From the NCBI GenBank assembly GCA_025765595.1, contig JAIVFH010000044.1, positions 62,001-126,000 on the forward strand: a stretch of 64,000 bases of DNA, given 5' to 3'. The DNA is from Obelidium mucronatum (Eukaryota; Chytridiomycota; Chytridiomycetes; Chytridiales; Chytriomycetaceae). Under the pieces are notes generated by a model. It saw only the letters and a program-made list of their open reading frames with translations, did no database searches and had not been told where the DNA came from. Shown here one piece after another: positions 9,963 to 21,382 of this stretch (the stretch's first letter is position 1; every line of letters starts with the position of its first letter). The translations under genes and the position numbers were made by a program.

Positions 9963-10820
9963 ATGGCAGCAAACACGACTGCATCGACAAGCAGCAGCCT
10001 CCTCGCGCTCCTCGCCCCGTCAGTCACGCTGCCAGACATTGACCCCGCAACGAACGCAGCATGCGTCGGGGGCACGCTTGCCTTCAACGTGGCGATCGCC
10101 AGTCTGGCGGCGCTGCAAAGCAGCAGCGGCGTTTTTCTGTACGTCGAAGTGCGCGGCGCCGACGCGGCGGCGGCGACTGCGGCGGGGCTTGTGCGGCGCA
10201 AGGGCGCGTCGAAGGGCAGCGCGAGCGGCAGCAGGAGCGGGTCGGCGGCGTCGGGAACAGCGGGTTCTTCGCCGAAGGGCGGCGTCGGCGGCAGCACGAG
10301 CGCGACTACTTTCTCGGGGACAAGAAGCCCCGGGTACTCGCCGCCACCGCCGTACACTGCGGCCCGGTCAAGCAGCTCGTTCCCGCGCGTGTCCTACCTG
10401 GGCGCATACTACCCAATCTACATGTACCACCCGTTCATGTACCCGTATCCAGTCTACTACCACTACCCATACTACAGCGGTCAAGTCTCGCAACCCATCA
10501 GAATCTCCAACGAGACGGTTACAAGAAATGACACCGTGTACGATGCGCTTCCAGCAACATTGCTGACTACGTTTTACAAGGGTGCAGCTGTGCCACTCGC
10601 AACAGGCTGGTGGGACAATATTCCTATTGAAATGGTGGGACATGTCTATCAATTGCGTGTCAACTTTTTCTATGAAAAGGATGGCAACTTAAGTACAGAT
10701 GCAATGCCGTTTGTGACAAGTCAGTATTTCGGTATTTCAGATTGTAGTGATTCGGGCGGGAGCCATGTTGGTGCAATTGGAACTTGGTTGATGTTTTTGA
10801 TTGTTTTACTCTCTTTGTGA
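9963..10820 (+). CDS. Tyr/Gly-rich RGAD-family surface-type protein, copy 1
   Basis: Single exon, 285 residues; function not recognised. It shares a layout with the genes at 11039 and 30329. First comes an N-terminal block (LAPSVTLPDIDPATN... then VEVRGAD), then a basic Ser/Gly-rich stretch, a PPPPY motif, and an aromatic block (YYPIYMYHPFMYPYPVYYHY). A conserved C-terminal domain follows (NETVTRNDTVYDALPAT, ATGWWD, GHVYQLRVNFFYEKDG). The last 16 residues are hydrophobic (GAIGTWLMFLIVLLSL) and end the protein, as in GPI-anchor signals or tail anchors. No signal peptide follows the first ATG. The first 350 bases are much richer in G+C than the rest. Probably at a membrane or cell surface (inference). 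Confidence 0.75.
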   Translation: MAANTTASTSSSLLALLAPSVTLPDIDPATNAACVGGTLAFNVAIASLAALQSSSGVFLYVEVRGADAAAATAAGLVRRKGASKGSASGSRSGSAASGTAGSSPKGGVGGSTSATTFSGTRSPGYSPPPPYTAARSSSSFPRVSYLGAYYPIYMYHPFMYPYPVYYHYPYYSGQVSQPIRISNETVTRNDTVYDALPATLLTTFYKGAAVPLATGWWDNIPIEMVGHVYQLRVNFFYEKDGNLSTDAMPFVTSQYFGISDCSDSGGSHVGAIGTWLMFLIVLLSL

Positions 10821-11038
10821 TTGTTCGCTGCACTGTAATAATCCGAAATAATGATATACATGTATTCTGTGTTTTGAATCAGCCCCCAATAATTGAACTC
10901 GGACGGAGTGGATAAGTTTGCCGTCTATTTCTTTGAACTTTTTCCAGTGTGGATGTAGAAATTTTGGTTCGACTCCCGCACACAAAGGGAAAAAAAACTG
11001 GAAAAGCGGCACCCAATTTAATTGGTCTTGATCCAATC

Positions 11039-12247
11039 ATGCACCTAAACGCCAGCGCACTTGCCATCCTGGTGATCTTCTATTCCATCCCGGCGGTTCA
11101 TGCGGCAGCAGCATCTACATTTTTCCAAACGATGGCGGCTCTCCTTGCTTCAACCAGCGGCACTTCCGCACAGCAACCCTCTCAGATAAGCAACAAGGCG
11201 CCCATAGGCTCTTCCAATTCTTCCTCTTCTTCCTCTTCGCCAATCATTAGATTGCTTTCACCATCCGTAACGCTTCCGGATCTCAACCCTTCCACAAACT
11301 GTGCTTGCTCTGGGGGATGGCTTGGATTTAATCTCAACATTACCAGTCTCGCAGCGATCCGAGACCCAACGAATGGCCCTCTTTTCATGTACATTGAAGT
11401 TCGAGGAGCAGATGATATGATGCCAGCCTCTTCGCCTTCAATAGTGAGGCGTGAGTTGGAGCGACGCAAGGGCGGAAAAGGCGGCGGCGGTGGCAGTAGT
11501 AAGGGCGGTGGCGGTGGCAAGAGCAGCAGTAGTTTTAGTTTTGGGCGTAGCAGTGGAAGCGTCTCTGGAAAGAGCGGTGGCGGCTCAGGTGGAAGTAAAG
11601 GTGGCTTCGGTTTCTCCAGTGGAACAAGAAGTGCCGGAAGTCCTCCTCCCTATGACCCACCCCCACCATACACCCCCTCCCGATCCTCAAGCTCTTATTC
11701 CTCTGTATCGTATGGCGGCAACAACTACCCCCTTGTCATGAGCCATCCCGTCATGTATCCGCAACCAGTGTACTACCATTATCCAAGCAGTGGTGGGTAC
11801 GGTGGGTATCATAACGCCGCACCAATCAAAGTGGTGAATGAATCTGTAACCAGAGGCGACAGTGTATACGACGCGCTTCCAGTGACAAGCTTGGCAGCCT
11901 TCTTCAACGTCACCAACACAACTCTTGCAACCGGATGGTGGAATGACATTCCGTTGGAATTAGTCGGGCACGTTTACCAGCTGCGAGTCAACTTTTTCTA
12001 CGAAAAGGAGATGAATTCAAGTTCAGACACGATGCCGTACGTCATGAGTCAGTATTTTGGAGTGTCGTCGTGTCCTGATAACAGGAGTTGGTGGGAGAAA
12101 CTTGGGTTTTGGGGTCAGGCTGGGATTATTGCGGCTATTGTGATTGGGATACCTGTTGCTTGGATTGTGATTCCTGCCTTGATTGACACAGTCAGAGATA
12201 AAGCCAAGAAGGCGGCAGCGGCGAAACTAAAAAATGGTGATGTATAA
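11039..12247 (+). CDS. Tyr/Gly-rich RGAD-family membrane protein, copy 2
   Basis: Tandem paralogue of the 9963 gene, 402 residues. I start it at ATG 11039, which gives a clear signal peptide (MHLNASALAILVIFYSIPAVHA); the frame upstream has only a GTG. The same blocks follow: SVTLPDLNPSTN, VEVRGADD, a long Gly/Ser/Lys-rich stretch, PPPPYTPSRSSSS, the Tyr/Pro-rich block, VYDALPVTSLAAFF, ATGWWNDIPLELVGHVYQLR. Unlike copies 1 and 3 it ends with a real transmembrane helix (IIAAIVIGIPVAWIVIPAL) and a basic cytoplasmic tail. Copy 2 is therefore a type I membrane protein, while its relatives end in hydrophobic tails. Function unknown. Confidence 0.8.
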   Translation: MHLNASALAILVIFYSIPAVHAAAASTFFQTMAALLASTSGTSAQQPSQISNKAPIGSSNSSSSSSSPIIRLLSPSVTLPDLNPSTNCACSGGWLGFNLNITSLAAIRDPTNGPLFMYIEVRGADDMMPASSPSIVRRELERRKGGKGGGGGSSKGGGGGKSSSSFSFGRSSGSVSGKSGGGSGGSKGGFGFSSGTRSAGSPPPYDPPPPYTPSRSSSSYSSVSYGGNNYPLVMSHPVMYPQPVYYHYPSSGGYGGYHNAAPIKVVNESVTRGDSVYDALPVTSLAAFFNVTNTTLATGWWNDIPLELVGHVYQLRVNFFYEKEMNSSSDTMPYVMSQYFGVSSCPDNRSWWEKLGFWGQAGIIAAIVIGIPVAWIVIPALIDTVRDKAKKAAAAKLKNGDV

Positions 12248-12342
12248 AAGAAAAAGAGAGGGATTGGGTTTTATTCTATACAGTTTTTTGTGATTTATGG
12301 TTTTATTCCATAAAAAGACTTTTTTGGGGGGTATTACTACAT

Positions 12343-13537
12343 TTACTTTTTACACGTCTCATCTCTCATTTTACGTATCGGCTTAACATCCCCATTCCTT
12401 CGATGCTCAGCAACATGCCTATCCCTCAACCCCGTCGTCGGAAACGTCTCCAAACACCGATCACATGGGAAAACCCCGCCTTCATGCTCCTTGACGTGAT
12501 TCCGCAACGACTTTTGGTTCATGTACCGTTTCGGACACACTGCACACGCAAACTGGCGTTCTCGAACAACATGCGTAGACAAATGGTGTGCCATATTATG
12601 TTTCCAATTGGGTCCTTCGAATCGTCGGCCGCATGATTTTTGTGCGCCGCCCCCCGTGAGAAACGGGCATGCATCGTCTTTGAAACGTAAGGTGCCAGAG
12701 ACGTTGACGGATGCGTGGGAGTAGCAGGTTTCGAGGCAGTGGGTTACGCCGGCGGCTTGGCCTGCGGATTGGATGCCGCAGGATGGGCATGTGAATGTGA
12801 GGCGTTTTTGCTTCGAGATTGTTGATTTACTAGGGGGTTTTGGTTTTGTTGTTGGTGAGCGCGTTTGGGTTGTGTTTGGGGTGCATCTTCTGGAGTCGGA
12901 GGAATTGGGGGAGGGTGGGTTCATGGTGTTTGTGGTGGTGGTGGTTGGGTATTGGTATAATGGCATCATCGCATGCCCGGAAGGAAGAATGTTTTCAGAG
13001 ACGTTAAAGAGCACAGATTCGACTGAAGAGGCGGGAGAAAGAGGGTACAAGTATGGCGACGAGAGAGCCTCTGTCAACGCATCAGGCAGAGAAAACCGGT
13101 CTTTGGGGTTTGAATCAGTTTGCGAGCCGTTTAAATCATATGGTAACGCCAAATAATCTTGCAGCAGAAGAAGGCTGTCGCTTTGGGGCTCGAGTGTTTG
13201 GTCAAGAATCTCGACGCAGTCAAAGTTTGGCAGAAATAAGGAACTGAACTCTTTGCTGCTTGTCAAATGTCCGTGAGAGTCAATACTGAAGTCGAAAGAA
13301 GCTTTGAGGAGACTGAGAGGTGAATCGAGGACAGGATGGTTGAAGGTGTTCTCCACAGCAACATCTGAATTAAACAAAAGATCACAGAATTAGTATAATG
13401 AACTCGTGGTGTAGTAAAATATGGTTTGGAAAGCTGAAAAACAATAGCAGACGAGGCTCACTTGAGTGTACTTCGCCAGTCTCAAAGTCCTTGGCGTCGA
13501 ATGAAGGCCAGAAGTCTGCACCAAAAGAGCTCGGCAT
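12343..13537 (-). CDS. C2H2 zinc-finger protein, copy 1
   Basis: Likely DNA-binding transcription factor. Two exons, 13537-13462 and 13364-12343, joined in phase 1 over a 97-bp intron; 365 residues. The N-terminal two-thirds are Ser/Pro/Thr-rich. The C-terminal third holds a Cys/His block (FTCPSCGIQSAGQAAGVTHC...CYSH), a CPF...CGRRF...KHNMAHHLSTH unit, and two standard C2H2 fingers (CAVCPKRYMNQKSLRNHVKEH and CDRCLETFPTTGLRDRHVAEH). The tandem gene at 14020-15276 has the same plan, and the genes at 31663 and 33448 are shorter relatives. The start at MPSSFG is inferred; the frame stays open further upstream. Confidence 0.8.
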
Positions 13538-14019
13538 ATGGGTATCAAAGAAGTTGAAAGGAAAGAGAGTTTTTTTGAAGTTGTGGATGGTGGAAGGCAG
13601 AGCCTTGTTAAAAATGGTTTCGGTCAATTGAGGACAGAAGGTGGGAAGGTGGAGATCTCCACCTTCTGATCTCAGTTCGGCTGAAATTCCAAGGTTTTTT
13701 ACAGTTTTTTTACGATTGAAAACTTCATAACTGCGGGAATTTATTATTTGAAAATTGGACTGTGTCCTCCATTGCTTACGTGTCGCTAGGGATGGATTTA
13801 TCAACATAAGCCATCGCCCACCACCAGAATCATATAGTTCTGAGTCGCCATACTGAACACGCAAATTTTCAGTTTCAATAAACACAGATACTTGTTCTCC
13901 GTTTCGATTATAACAAGAATACAAACAAATATTTATGAATCTACATTACTTGACTTTCAACCACACAATATGAAAAAGGAAAAAAAACAACAAAAGCACC
14001 CCATCTATAAACCCCCTAC
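13538..14019. other. Intergenic region between the two zinc-finger genes
   Basis: Holds the putative promoter of the 12343-13537 gene, including a 22-bp perfect palindrome. No other gene is supported. The minus-strand frame upstream of ATG 13537 stays open for about 130 codons but has the composition of untranslated DNA. Confidence 0.5.
13645..13666. promoter_or_regulatory. 22-bp perfect palindrome upstream of zinc-finger gene
   Basis: The half-site is GAAGGTGGAGA, followed directly by its exact inverse. It lies 108 bp upstream of the inferred ATG (13537). The paralogous gene has a spaced inverted repeat AGAGATG...CATCTCT at 15391-15421, at a similar distance (115 bp) from its ATG. A dimeric factor binding site is plausible but not shown. 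Confidence 0.4.
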
Positions 14020-15276
14020 CTACTGCCGCCGCCCAGGCCTCGCATCCCCATTCATTCGATGCGTAGCCACATGCCTATCCCTCCTCCCCGCCGAAGTAAA
14101 CTTTGCATTACATCGATCGCAAGGAAACAAATCCCCCCTCATGCTCCCTCACATGATTCCGCAGCGTCTTTGCATTCATATAAGTTTTCGGACACTGCGA
14201 GCAAGCAAATACGCGTTCTCGTCGTACATGAGTTGATAGATGACATGCCATATTATGTTTCCAATTGGTACCTTCTACTTTCCGGTGACAGGGTGTTGTA
14301 TCTTGCTTAATAAAAGGGCAGGCGTCGTCTTTGAATCTCAATATGCCATCGACTTGTACTGCGGCGTGGGAGTAGCATATCTCGAGGCAGTGGGTAACGC
14401 CGGCGGCTTGGCTTTGGAATTGGATATTGCAGCAAGGACAAGTGAATGAAACCGGTTTTGGGGTTGCTGTTGCGGGAACAGCCAAGGGGGACTCCGGGTA
14501 AGAGGTCGATAGTGGTATATTCAGATCTACTAGCTCCTACTATTGAGTTAGGTTTTGGTTTCGGGGCCGCTGTGGTGGCTGTTGCTTCAAGGTGACGCCG
14601 TTTCCTCGTTCGCCCAGTTTCGGGCTCGACTTCAACAACAACCGCGCCAATCGAGCTGGGATTCGGGGATGAAGGAATTGAAGAAGACAGAGAGTTTGAG
14701 TAGAATCCCTGAATTTCTTCATCTGGATTGTAGACGGTATCGCCGCTGTCAAAAGTGACTGGTCGTTTGTCACTGGAAACCGTCACGGCGCCATCTTTGG
14801 ATAGTTGCGTATAAGGGCTACCATTCAATGAGAGAAAGTCGAATGGTGCAAATGATAGCCCATGGGTGATGTCGTCAGAAAAAGCGGCCAAATCTTCCGG
14901 TTTTGCAAGTTGGATATTCAAGGTTGTGGGGGTCTGTGATAGTGAGTCAGCTACATTGGTAGAAAGAAGGGAGTGGTTCGCAATTTTCGTTCCGAATAGA
15001 TCTGAAGTGGACTGCTGAAGAATGGGTGTGATGAGGGGGTTGATTGAATCGCCAGCAACTTCTTGACAGTAAAAGTCGTTCATTGACAGCGTGCTCCAAA
15101 GACCTAACACATGGCAAATTATAAGCAAATTATACACACAGGCACAACTTGATGGTAGCATGATTACCCAGTGGGTTTTCGTCGTTCTCATTACTGATGA
15201 GTCTGCCGTTGGAGAGTTGGTTTTGTCCCCAACCTTCCTCGTTTCTTGAAAGATTGGAGCTATTTGGATGCTGCAT
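14020..15276 (-). CDS. C2H2 zinc-finger protein, copy 2, frameshifted in the last finger
   Basis: Tandem paralogue of the 12343 gene. Exons 15276-15168, 15103-14531 and 14466 onward join in phase 1 each (introns of 64 bp). The N-terminal region is Ser/Pro-rich. Then come FTCPCCNIQFQSQAAGVTHC, a CPF...KHNMACHLSTH unit, and the finger CSQCPKTYMNAKTLRNHVREH. After EHEGG the frame breaks and stops at 14108. A run of six C on the plus strand (14132-14137) has one base too many; with five, translation would run to a stop at 14020 through a second finger starting FPCDRCNAKF. Either an assembly error or a mutation removing the last finger. Confidence 0.75.
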
Positions 15277-15634
15277 CAAATCGATCTCTAAATGGCGTGG
15301 TCGTATTGTGTGGGGATAGGTTTTTTTTTGTCCAAAATGGGCTACTTTTTTTTTTTTTTGTTTTTGAACTGGATGAGAAGTTTGGAAGGTAGAGATGCCG
15401 AACCCTGACCTTCCCATCTCTGTACCCCGGCGAACGTGCAATTTTTGGGTTCTTAATAATAGAAAAAAAAAGAATTGAGTTCAATGCTTACGTTATTCAC
15501 AAAAATCCTTTTTTTTTGGGGGGGGGGGGGGGGATGAAATGTTTATGGCCTGATTTCGGGTTTTAGAACAGTCTGTTCTACTCATCAAATTTCCAAAAGG
15601 CTTACTAAGAAATATTGGAATAAAATTCATCTAT

Positions 15635-18600
15635 TTAATATGTCAATCTGCGGTCAGTTTTGTCCAGTTTAAAGTTGCTCTTGAGCAATGGAATCAAAGT
15701 ATCAACCGGAACCCCGGACATTGTTATGCTTCCCTTTGGATTCGGGATTGAAACATCATCCATACCAGTGTTTGTTGAATCCGATTCAGCAGCAGGAGCT
15801 GCGCCCTCGACAACATCTTTCTTTTCTCCATCAGGTGCATCAGGGTTCGGAACCACAACAACAGGACTTGGTTTCTTCAATCCATCAGGTTCATCTGCCG
15901 ACAAATCCATCTTTTGCAAAAACACTGGCGTCACCTTCAACTTATCCACACGAATCACCATCCCCGTCTGCTGCTCCATCGATTTGGCAATCGCCTTCAC
16001 CCGCTTGGGAACCTCACGCACAATCGACTTCAACTGACCAGCACTAAACCCGGCAAACGTATCATTCATTGCCTCCCCCATCCGCTTCATCTCATCCAAC
16101 GTCTGCACAAGCTGTCCAAAGGTGGCCACAACACCTTCATCCGCCGCCAAGAGCTTCTTGAAAATCAACTCGAATTGCGGCATATCACTTTGCATGTATT
16201 CTTGTTTCTTGGTGTACCATTCGTCCCAGGCTTTCCGCGCTTCGAGGCTTTTTTCCTTGTCGGCAGGTTCGGGGGCGTCGAATTTGGGGGTTCGTTTGGG
16301 GAAATGGCGGGTTTTGAGGAGCGCGATTTCGTCGGTAACGTGTTTTCGTAAAGTGTCGTCGAATCGGTACATGTGAACGCGAGCAACGATTCCTCGACTG
16401 GATTCGCCGTCGTTTTCTCCGATTCCAGAAAATGCGTTCTTGAGTTCTTGTTCTGAAACGTCTTTGAGTTCAATGTAGGTTGTTACTTCCATGTTTTGCC
16501 AGACTGTGCATCCCTTTTTCGGTTTCTTGGAAGAAGTAGCGGCGGGTGCATTTGTAGTAACGTCTCCAGCCTCAGCAGCGGGTACAACACGAACGCCTTC
16601 CAGCCATTTTCTTCGAATAAGCAAAAACACAAAACTTCTCACAGTTTTCGTGTTTTTACTCAATTTATCCAACAGTTCCTCCACGTTCCCGTTGGGAGCT
16701 TCCATGAATCCCATCAACTCCATAAAGAGTTCTTGTTTTTCTGATTCTTGGAGGATTTGCTCTTCTTCGGGAGTTAGTTTGTGGACTTGTTCTGCCGGTT
16801 GTTTGCTGGGTGTCGAGGTGGGAGGAGGGGCGCGTTTTTTGAGACGGTTTCGGAGGTTGGGGTCTTTGAGAGCGTTCATCAAATCGGCTTGGAAATCGCC
16901 GGTTGGTTTTGGGGGTGGTGGGAGGGGTGCTCCTGGTGGTGGTGGTGGGGGTGGACCTCCTTTATAGTTTGTGAGTTACGATTAGAACAAGAGATCTTTT
17001 GGCGCAAACCTGGTAGGCCTGGAGGTGGTGGAGGAGGTGGAGGACCACCAAAAACTAGAGGTAGTGGGGGGGAGGAGGAGGGACCACCGAAACTTGGAGG
17101 TGGGGGTGGTGGAGGGGGGGTGGCGGTGGGGGGCCCTATGTGATTATAACGGTTAACGCGAGACCTGAAAAAATACAATTAGAAAATACCTGAAATTCCA
17201 GCAGTCAGAGTTGGAGGAGGAGGAGGAGGAGGAGGAGGGATTGGAATTCCTGGAAAATGGTTAAAATTCTGCAGGAAGTGAAGGAACGAGTGGCTCGCCG
17301 CTCACCTGAAATATGAAGCGTAATAGATGGTGGTGGCGGTGGCGGCGGTGGTGGAATTGAACCAGAGCGAACCATTGGCGAAGGAGGTTGTGGGGAGGTG
17401 GTGGAGGACTTCGCAAGGGTGTGACACCAGCCTCAGATTCATCGGGAAGTAAATATTGAGGCATAACAACAGGTATTGGTGATACAACTCTTTCTCCTTC
17501 CATCCACCCGGGAATAGAGGGTGGTTTAGAAACACGTTTGCCTGTAATACGAAACGAAGACTAAATGAGTTTTGAAAAAACTATAAAGAACGAACTGTTT
17601 AAAACTGATGGGAGTGGGACATCCGGGATTTGCTCGGTTTCTTTCGCCAATGGCGGGATAATTTCAAGATTTTCATTATCGGGGTTGGCGATGTGTAGAG
17701 GAGACGTTGGCGACATGGTGGTTGGGCTTGAAAACGATGGCATTGCGGGCACTATAAATTAATCAGTAAAATAAGGAACAATAGAATTAACTCAACGAAT
17801 ATCCATTAAGATGCTGAACGCCGACGCTCTTGTCAGTCGTTTTGGAGGGAGGAGATTGGCGGGTGTGGTGGAACCGCTGGAGTTATTGGTCGCGGATTGC
17901 ACTGATTCCGGAGCAACATAGTCTTGGTCTTCGGCAGCAACTAAGTCAGCATCGGTTTCTGCACCAAATGGGTTCAGAACTGTTACGACAGCATTCGACA
18001 TATCGGGGACATGAGAATCCTCATGATCGCCATCGGGCACGACGACAACGGACTTGTTTGGTGCATCCTCTAACTTTGCCATCGTAGATTCCAAGTCCTG
18101 GACGTGATTTGTCATGACACTCATGCGAATACGACTGGTGAACTTTCCATCAGTTGATGCGGCATCGTTTGAATCCAAAGCTTCAACAAGAAAAGATTGC
18201 GGTTTCAATCGAAGGGCGCGTTTTTTCTCAGCCTCAGTAACGGGGGAAATGGCAAACGCATGTGCGAATGAAGGGGGGATATTTGTGAGTTCTTGATCCG
18301 AAATTGCAAAGAGAATCTAACCCAACCCGCATCAATTCGTTATATGATTATATACTATATTAAAGCAAATGTAGTTATTCTTACCTTGTCTTCCTTGCAC
18401 ACGTCAAACACAAGACTGTCTTCACTGGCCACAAGCCCGGTACCACTTCTCGCCGCCACCAACACAACTTTCTCCTCGGCGGCACTTTCAGCCATTTGAT
18501 TAGAAGCCATAATCAAATCGCTGCCCACTTCAAGCGCCCAGTCGATCGTGCTTTGAACTCCAGCTTTGACCTTAGAGTAATACACAAATCGTTAATTTGT

Positions 18601-18842
18601 GCTGGGACCCACCGTCGCTTATTCTTCATCTCTCTCTCTTAACTCACGATGAAAACGCCCTTTGAAGTCACAATGACCACCTCCTTCTGAATCACTGGAA
18701 CTGGTCGATGAGTGACTTTAAGGGGGCGGGTTGAAGAGACATTCGACCTTGACGACGAGCGTGGCTTTGATGACGATGTTCGCGGCTTTGCAGTGTTTAG
18801 CGGCGGGCCTTTAGATCGCGAGCGAAGCGCCTGGTCGGGCAT
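15635..18842 (-). CDS. Proline-rich WH2-domain protein, probable actin regulator
   Basis: Eight coding exons by phase matching: 18842-18648, 18570-18385, 18316-17797, 17751-17596, 17541-17306, 17249-17190, 17135-17010, 16959-15635. Order of parts: a basic Ser-rich start; a folded region (KEVVIVTSKGVFIVKAG through VFDVCKEDKILFAISDQEL) reminiscent of a PH/WH1-like domain; a long linker; several poly-proline runs; and a WH2-type actin-monomer motif (DFQADLMNALKDPNLRNRL). The C-terminal region is mostly helical, about 390 residues, and I do not recognise it. Poly-Pro followed by WH2 is the WASP/WIP layout, so actin nucleation or monomer delivery is likely. Exon 17541-17306 contains one unresolved frame change near a G4 run (17392-17395). 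Confidence 0.75.
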
Positions 18843-18896
18843 CGCTCAAAGTCTTTCTTTGTTTTTGAATGTTTACGAAAGACCAAGAACAAATAA
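18843..18896. promoter_or_regulatory. 54-bp shared head-to-head promoter region
   Basis: Only 54 bp separate the start codons of the divergent WH2 gene (ATG at 18842, minus) and PC-esterase-like gene (ATG at 18897, plus). Both 5' UTRs must be tiny or overlap, or transcription starts inside the partner's coding exon. Confidence 0.5.
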
Positions 18897-20606
18897 ATGG
18901 ACCCCTCCCGCCGCGCCGCCGCCGCGCTTCTTCTCCTCGCCGCGTCGCTTTTTCTGCTTGGCTTCGCCGTGCAGCCGCCGCGCCTGCGCCAGCCCGCCCA
19001 CTCGCTGCCGCTGTGCCCAGGCGGCCAAGTCCGCAACGGCTCCGAGTTAAGCTGCGCGCTGCGGCTGGACGCAGTGGCCGTTGTGCTTGCTGCGCCAACA
19101 ACAGAGATTGGATCAGCGCACGGCTTCAGAGTCCAGCCACTGTCCGTCGCCAACGATCCTGTCGCAGTGGGTCTGGCGAACAGCCCGTCGTTTGTTGCTA
19201 TTTTGGAACATGAAGCCAACCTGGAGCGCATGTTTCTCTATCCCACCACAGTTTACGGGAATGGCTCTTCGCAGGTTTAAGTGGATTCACACTGTATTAT
19301 TGTGGTACTTAAGCTCAGATTTGTCCCTGATGCAAATAGTTTTCGTTTACTCTATTCGCTGCTGGCGTATTCCAAGTCTCGATTCTAGTCGAAGGGGCCA
19401 TAGACTTGAATTGGCCACATACTATACCGTGGTCAGGCAGCACGTTTCGAAATCTGACTGGATTCAAAAATGATACAATCAGTTTTGCGCCGGCCATGAA
19501 ATTACTGCATCGATTCAACCTCACAGTTGTCCCCTCCCTCACTTTTCAAAACACATCGCAAGCAATCGATCAATACACCGAGAATCTTTCACCTTGCGAG
19601 CTGAAGCACTTTTCGGATTTTCAATCCAGCGGTCGCTGGATATCAACTGAACTGTTTTCACATGAATTGCAATCCCAAATCAAACCCTTGTCCAAAGACC
19701 ATGCACGACTATTCTTTCTTCCACATAATTGCAAGCTCTTGATCTATTCCTCTGAAAAGGCGAGGGAATGTCTGGCTGGAAAGAAACTCACGTTTCTGGG
19801 CGACTCTACCATGAGAGAGATATTCAACCACTTTGTCGACTATGCCAGAATTCAAAAGACTGAAAACGATGCAAGGATACATCCAACAGATTCATGTAAT
19901 CGAGAACGTGTTTACGATCAAGATCCAATTGGAGTATCGTTGAATTTGATTTGGACGCCAAACATCAATCCATGTCATAATGCCGGTCCTGGATTGGTAT
20001 CGCTGCTGGTTCCAGGGTATTTGGAGCGATTGCGCTTCAAGTTGGGATATAATTACAAGGAATTACCCCATCACAATACAGGAAATGATTCAAATTTCAT
20101 GGAAACAGCTCGAAACAAGAGTGGAGCATATAAAAAATCTGACTTTGCTTTCATTAACGGTGGGCTCCATGATATTGGAGGAATGAAGAACGAGGACAAT
20201 GAAGATGGTTTGGACTATCGAATCGACGAGTTTCCACATTATTTGGCGACAATGCTGGACGAAATGAAAGCGAGTTGAGTTGATTTTTTTTTATTGTTTG
20301 TTTGACTCCTTTTTTTTCAATTAACATTTGGTTACAGACGCCAATCACGTAACGTACATGACCGTCAATCCCAAGTTAACATACTCGTACTTTTTTCTAC
20401 GAAGCATGAGCACAGTCGGGAGAGAGTTATCAGCATCCCGTGGAATTCCTGTGTTGGATTACAACGGCATCCAAAACCACCGCCTGAATGGCAATGGGAA
20501 ACCATTCTCAGGAGATATTTTCCATACAACAGAAAATGGCCCATGGGTTCATGTATCAACGCAACTGTTGTTGAACTCAGTGTGTCCGCAAATCAATCCA
20601 AAATAA
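18897..20606 (+). CDS. PC-esterase / NXPE-like membrane or secreted protein
   Basis: Three exons, 18897-19274, 19340-20273 and 20338-20606, with 65- and 64-bp introns and consistent phases; about 527 residues. An N-terminal hydrophobic segment (AAALLLLAASLFLLGFAV) serves as signal anchor. A beta-rich region follows, then the SGNH-type esterase motif LTFLGDSTMREIF (GDS with catalytic Ser) and, near the C-terminus, GDIFHTTENGPWVH with candidate Asp/His residues. This is the plan of NXPE/TBL/Cas1-like proteins, which add or remove acyl groups on surface glycans in the Golgi. The substrate here is unknown. The first 180 bases are markedly G+C-rich. Family call is good; reaction is inferred. Confidence 0.75.
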
Positions 20607-20747
20607 CTTGCAACAGAAGGAGGGAAAGATATTTAGTTTGGGTGGCCCGTATTATAACTATTTAAAATCAATACAATGTGTCAATAATAAAATATTCCAA
20701 GAAGTTTTTTTTCATGCAAAACTTTCTCTATTCGTCCAACTCTATAC

Positions 20748-21382
20748 GTGATAGCACAGATTCAAGAAAGTGTCACACGTCTCTTTCTCGAGACCATGAA
20801 GCAACTGGAATGTGAGAAGGATGGGATTTACTTGTGGCGTGAGGTCCCTCTTCCCAATTTGTCCACCCTACAAGAAGCAAAGACACAGCGTCTAGCACCT
20901 CGCATATACACTCGGGTTTCTGGGATTTCTGATCTTGGATTGGGGTATTCAGGCGACGCTAGCATCCCCAGATGCGATGAAAAAGACTTACGGGTGTTTA
21001 TGAAGGATGTACCCATGTCATTCTTTTTGGCGTTGGTGTGTCCGGCCGAGGCTAAATTCTGTGGCAAAATCCAATGAAGAGAACAGATATTTGCTACCCA
21101 CCGGAAGAAAATGTTCACAAAAACAGTGATATTTGGAAGCTGGGTATTGCATTGTTGCAATTGGATGTTTGTGGTCACAGGTGGGAGAAGCTACGTGATC
21201 ATGCAGAAGTGGAGTCGTGGGTGAAGACTCAAATGAACACGTTTCAGAGCGGTGAAGCAGCAAGTAGAGAGGGTATTTTTGAGGATGCCTTGCGGCTTGC
21301 TGTTGATTGTCCTTGTGTGAATCCAAACGAGGGAAAGGGTGTTGTTGCTGTGAGGGCAAGTGTTGATTTGAGGAGGGGGTAG
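20748..21382 (+). pseudogene. Possible protein-kinase-like remnant
   Basis: Two overlapping open stretches in different frames (20748-21077 and 21074-21382). The second contains ICYPPEENVHKNSDIWKLGIALLQL, resembling the APE...SDIWSLG region of a kinase C-lobe. No catalytic HRD or DFG motif is seen, and I could not find an intron that joins the two frames in phase. It may be a decayed kinase or a gene with missed exons. Confidence 0.35.

Noticed and set aside
10967..10980. B-box-like GGTTCGACTCC suggesting a tRNA
   Set aside because: No A box and no cloverleaf can be folded around it.
10949..11038. Longer N-terminus for the copy 2 surface protein
   Set aside because: That frame starts at GTG, not ATG; ATG 11039 gives a clean signal peptide.
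13382..13924. Separate 180-codon minus-strand gene
   Set aside because: Its last part is exon 1 of the zinc-finger gene, and the rest reads as 5' flank without a recognised domain.
15517..15534. Long G-run as a telomeric or special structural signal
   Set aside because: Isolated homopolymer next to a poly-T; no repeat unit and no second copy.
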